From NCBI GenBank assembly GCA_016794785.1, contig JAEUHC010000015.1:248001-312000 (forward strand): DNA of 64,000 nucleotides. The letters are read 5' to 3'. Numbering within the stretch: the stretch's first letter is position 1; each line of letters begins with the position of its first letter. The position numbers were made by a program, and so were the translations under genes. Source of the DNA: Opitutaceae bacterium. Its GTDB lineage: Bacteria > Verrucomicrobiota > Verrucomicrobiia > Opitutales > Opitutaceae. The notes below the pieces were generated by a model. That model ran no database searches and had not been told where the DNA came from. It worked only from the letters and a program-made list of their open reading frames with translations. Positions 62,708-64,000 of the stretch are shown here, piece by piece.

Positions 62708-64000
62708 ATGAAGACCCCGCCCCGTGTCCTCGGCTTTGATGCACCCTTCATCAAGGCGTCGCGCCTCGTTTGCCTGGTCTCCGCCGCGGCGGCGATCCTT
62801 GCGTTGGGTTGTGGTTTCGCGGCCGAGCCGGTGGCCGTCGGTGTCGCGCGTGTCGACATTACGCCCGAGCTCCCGATTCAGCTGGCCGGCTACCAGTCGC
62901 GCACGACCGAGGCGACGCGAGTGGCCGCCCCGCTGACCGCCCGCGCACTCGCGATCGGCTCGGATGCCGAGGGGCCGGTCGTGCTCATCACGGCCGACGT
63001 GATTGCCATCGACGAGCGCATGACAGAAGCGGTGGCGGCCGCGATTCGCGCGCGCCACCCGATCCCGCGCGAGCGCGTCGCGGTGTGCGCGACGCACCTG
63101 CACACCGGCCCGGCGATCGCGCGCACGATTCCCTTCATGTTCTCCCGCGATCTGCCGGCGGATGCGACGGCCCGGATCGAGCGCTACGCGGACCTCGTGC
63201 AGCGCCGGTTGATCGAGGTGGCGCTCGCGGCGCTGGCCGATCGGAAGCCGGCGCGGCTCGCCTGGGCGCAGGGCCAGGTGGAGTTTGCGGTGAATCGACG
63301 CCTGATCACCAATGGCAAGCACACGGGCTTCAAGACGACGCCCGGCGGTCCGGTGGACCACGCGCTGCCGGTGCTCCGCGCGGTGGACGAGCGCGGCGGT
63401 GTGCGCGCGCTGCTCGTGAACTACGCCTGTCACTGCACGACCCTCCGCGGCGGCGACAACTTCGTTCACCCCGACTGGGCCGGCGAGGCGGCGACGCGGA
63501 TCGAGGCTGCGCACGCCGGCGCCGTTGCGCTGGTGGCGATCGGCTGCGGGGCGGATGCCGATCCGCAGGGGCGCGGCCTGCCCGGGGTGGCGAGCCAGGG
63601 CGCGACCATCGCGGACGAAGTCGCGCGGCTGCTCGCCGGTGAGATGCGTCCGGTGGGAGCGGTGACGAGCGCGCGCTTTCGCCGCATCGAGCTTCCGCTC
63701 GCGCGCGTGGTGCCTCGGGAGGAATTGGAGGCGCGGCTCAAGGGCCGGCCGAATGTCGCCTACGCGGCGGCGCAGCATCTGCGGACGCTCGATGCGGGGA
63801 AACCACTGCCCGCCTCGGTCGGCTACCCCGTGCAGGCCTGGGCTTTTGGGAGCGAGTTCGCGATGGTGTTTCTCGGGGGCGAGGTGGTGGCGGAATATGC
63901 GCTGCGCCTGAAGCGCGAGCTCGGCGCGGCGCGGCTCTGGGTCAACGCCTACGCCAACCATGTGCCCTGCTACATCCCGTCGCGGCAGGTGCTGAGCGAG
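62708..64000 (+). CDS. Neutral/alkaline ceramidase-like protein, 5' part
   Basis: The first 431 codons of an exported protein, cut by the window end. A leader with hydrophobic core near residues 17-33 and an LGCG lipobox-like site is followed by VGVARVDITPELPIQLAGYQ, VVLITADVIAIDERMTEAV and VAVCATHLHTGP, then NYACHCTTLRGGDNFVHPDWAG. These match the N-terminal domain of neutral/non-lysosomal ceramidases (HxHxGP zinc motif, VDITPxxP). Many Verrucomicrobia copies have no known lipid substrate, so ceramide hydrolysis is not established. ATG 62708 precedes the leader. Confidence 0.87.
   Translation, partial: MKTPPRVLGFDAPFIKASRLVCLVSAAAAILALGCGFAAEPVAVGVARVDITPELPIQLAGYQSRTTEATRVAAPLTARALAIGSDAEGPVVLITADVIAIDERMTEAVAAAIRARHPIPRERVAVCATHLHTGPAIARTIPFMFSRDLPADATARIERYADLVQRRLIEVALAALADRKPARLAWAQGQVEFAVNRRLITNGKHTGFKTTPGGPVDHALPVLRAVDERGGVRALLVNYACHCTTLRGGDNFVHPDWAGEAATRIEAAHAGAVALVAIGCGADADPQGRGLPGVASQGATIADEVARLLAGEMRPVGAVTSARFRRIELPLARVVPREELEARLKGRPNVAYAAAQHLRTLDAGKPLPASVGYPVQAWAFGSEFAMVFLGGEVVAEYALRLKRELGAARLWVNAYANHVPCYIPSRQVLSE

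Noticed and set aside
60144..62744. Minus-strand open frame of 866 codons opposite zwf and opcA
   Set aside because: Shadow of two recognised genes; no domain pattern.

Overview
The window looks like chromosomal DNA of a high-GC member of the Verrucomicrobiota, most likely an Opitutaceae-type organism. This rests on gene content, not on any marker search. Pointers are a paired DUF1549/DUF1553 and DUF1501 module, several DUF1080 proteins, a PEP-CTERM protein, a formylglycine-type sulfatase, a YfiR/TonB-receptor signalling operon, sparse Shine-Dalgarno sequences and many ATGA stop/start overlaps. Housekeeping genes are interleaved with accessory polysaccharide and signalling genes. I see no phage, integrase, insertion sequence or CRISPR array.

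Layout, left to right. 1-4.6 kb: acetolactate synthase (cut by the window edge), a YmdB-type phosphodiesterase, accA and an exported sulfatase. 4.7-11.7 kb: a minus-strand signalling operon (TonB-dependent receptor, YfiR, membrane histidine kinase, hybrid kinase, receiver-PAS protein) whose four downstream junctions are a 9 bp gap or ATGA overlaps. 12.0-18.4 kb: dnaE, tRNA-Gly(CCC), a small Cys-rich exported protein with a clear terminator, dxs and xseB. 18.5-25.7 kb: an M48 peptidase, an exported nuclease/phosphatase-fold protein, and the DUF1553/DUF1501 pair with a four-helix-bundle gene wedged between them.

25.7-27.0 kb is a gene-poor island with one orphan gene and several palindromic repeats. 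27.0-35.0 kb is a tight eight-gene plus-strand operon ending in a strong bidirectional hairpin: PIG-L deacetylase, DUF1080, HGSNAT-like membrane acyltransferase, NagB-like isomerase, phosphoesterase, LamG-like protein, DUF1080 and MFS transporter. Together these suggest uptake and processing of an amino-sugar-containing or keto-sugar substrate. 35-42 kb holds an IPT lipoprotein, a hemW / lipoprotein / M23 peptidase operon, a nitroreductase, a pseudouridine synthase, an oxidoreductase and a mannose-1-phosphate guanylyltransferase. 42-55 kb holds typA, an M14 peptidase, a DapB-like dehydrogenase, gamma-glutamyltransferase, the PEP-CTERM protein, two small hydrolases, rpiB, a DinB-like protein and a serine hydrolase. 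55-64 kb holds smc, a repeat protein, yraN, zwf with an opcA-like partner, and the start of a neutral-ceramidase-like gene.

The most interesting non-coding signal is a scattered family of paired inverted hairpins with GTAG or GTGG at both outer ends (2973, 26497, 26670, 26828, 42201, 52311). This is the architecture of REP doublets (REPINs) mobilised by RAYT transposases. The most interesting gene-level signals are the eight-gene sugar operon, the TonB receptor-YfiR-kinase cascade, a charged insertion in SMC, an apparent loss of a zinc-ligand histidine in the PEP-CTERM protein, and a free-standing SecD-P1-like lipoprotein.
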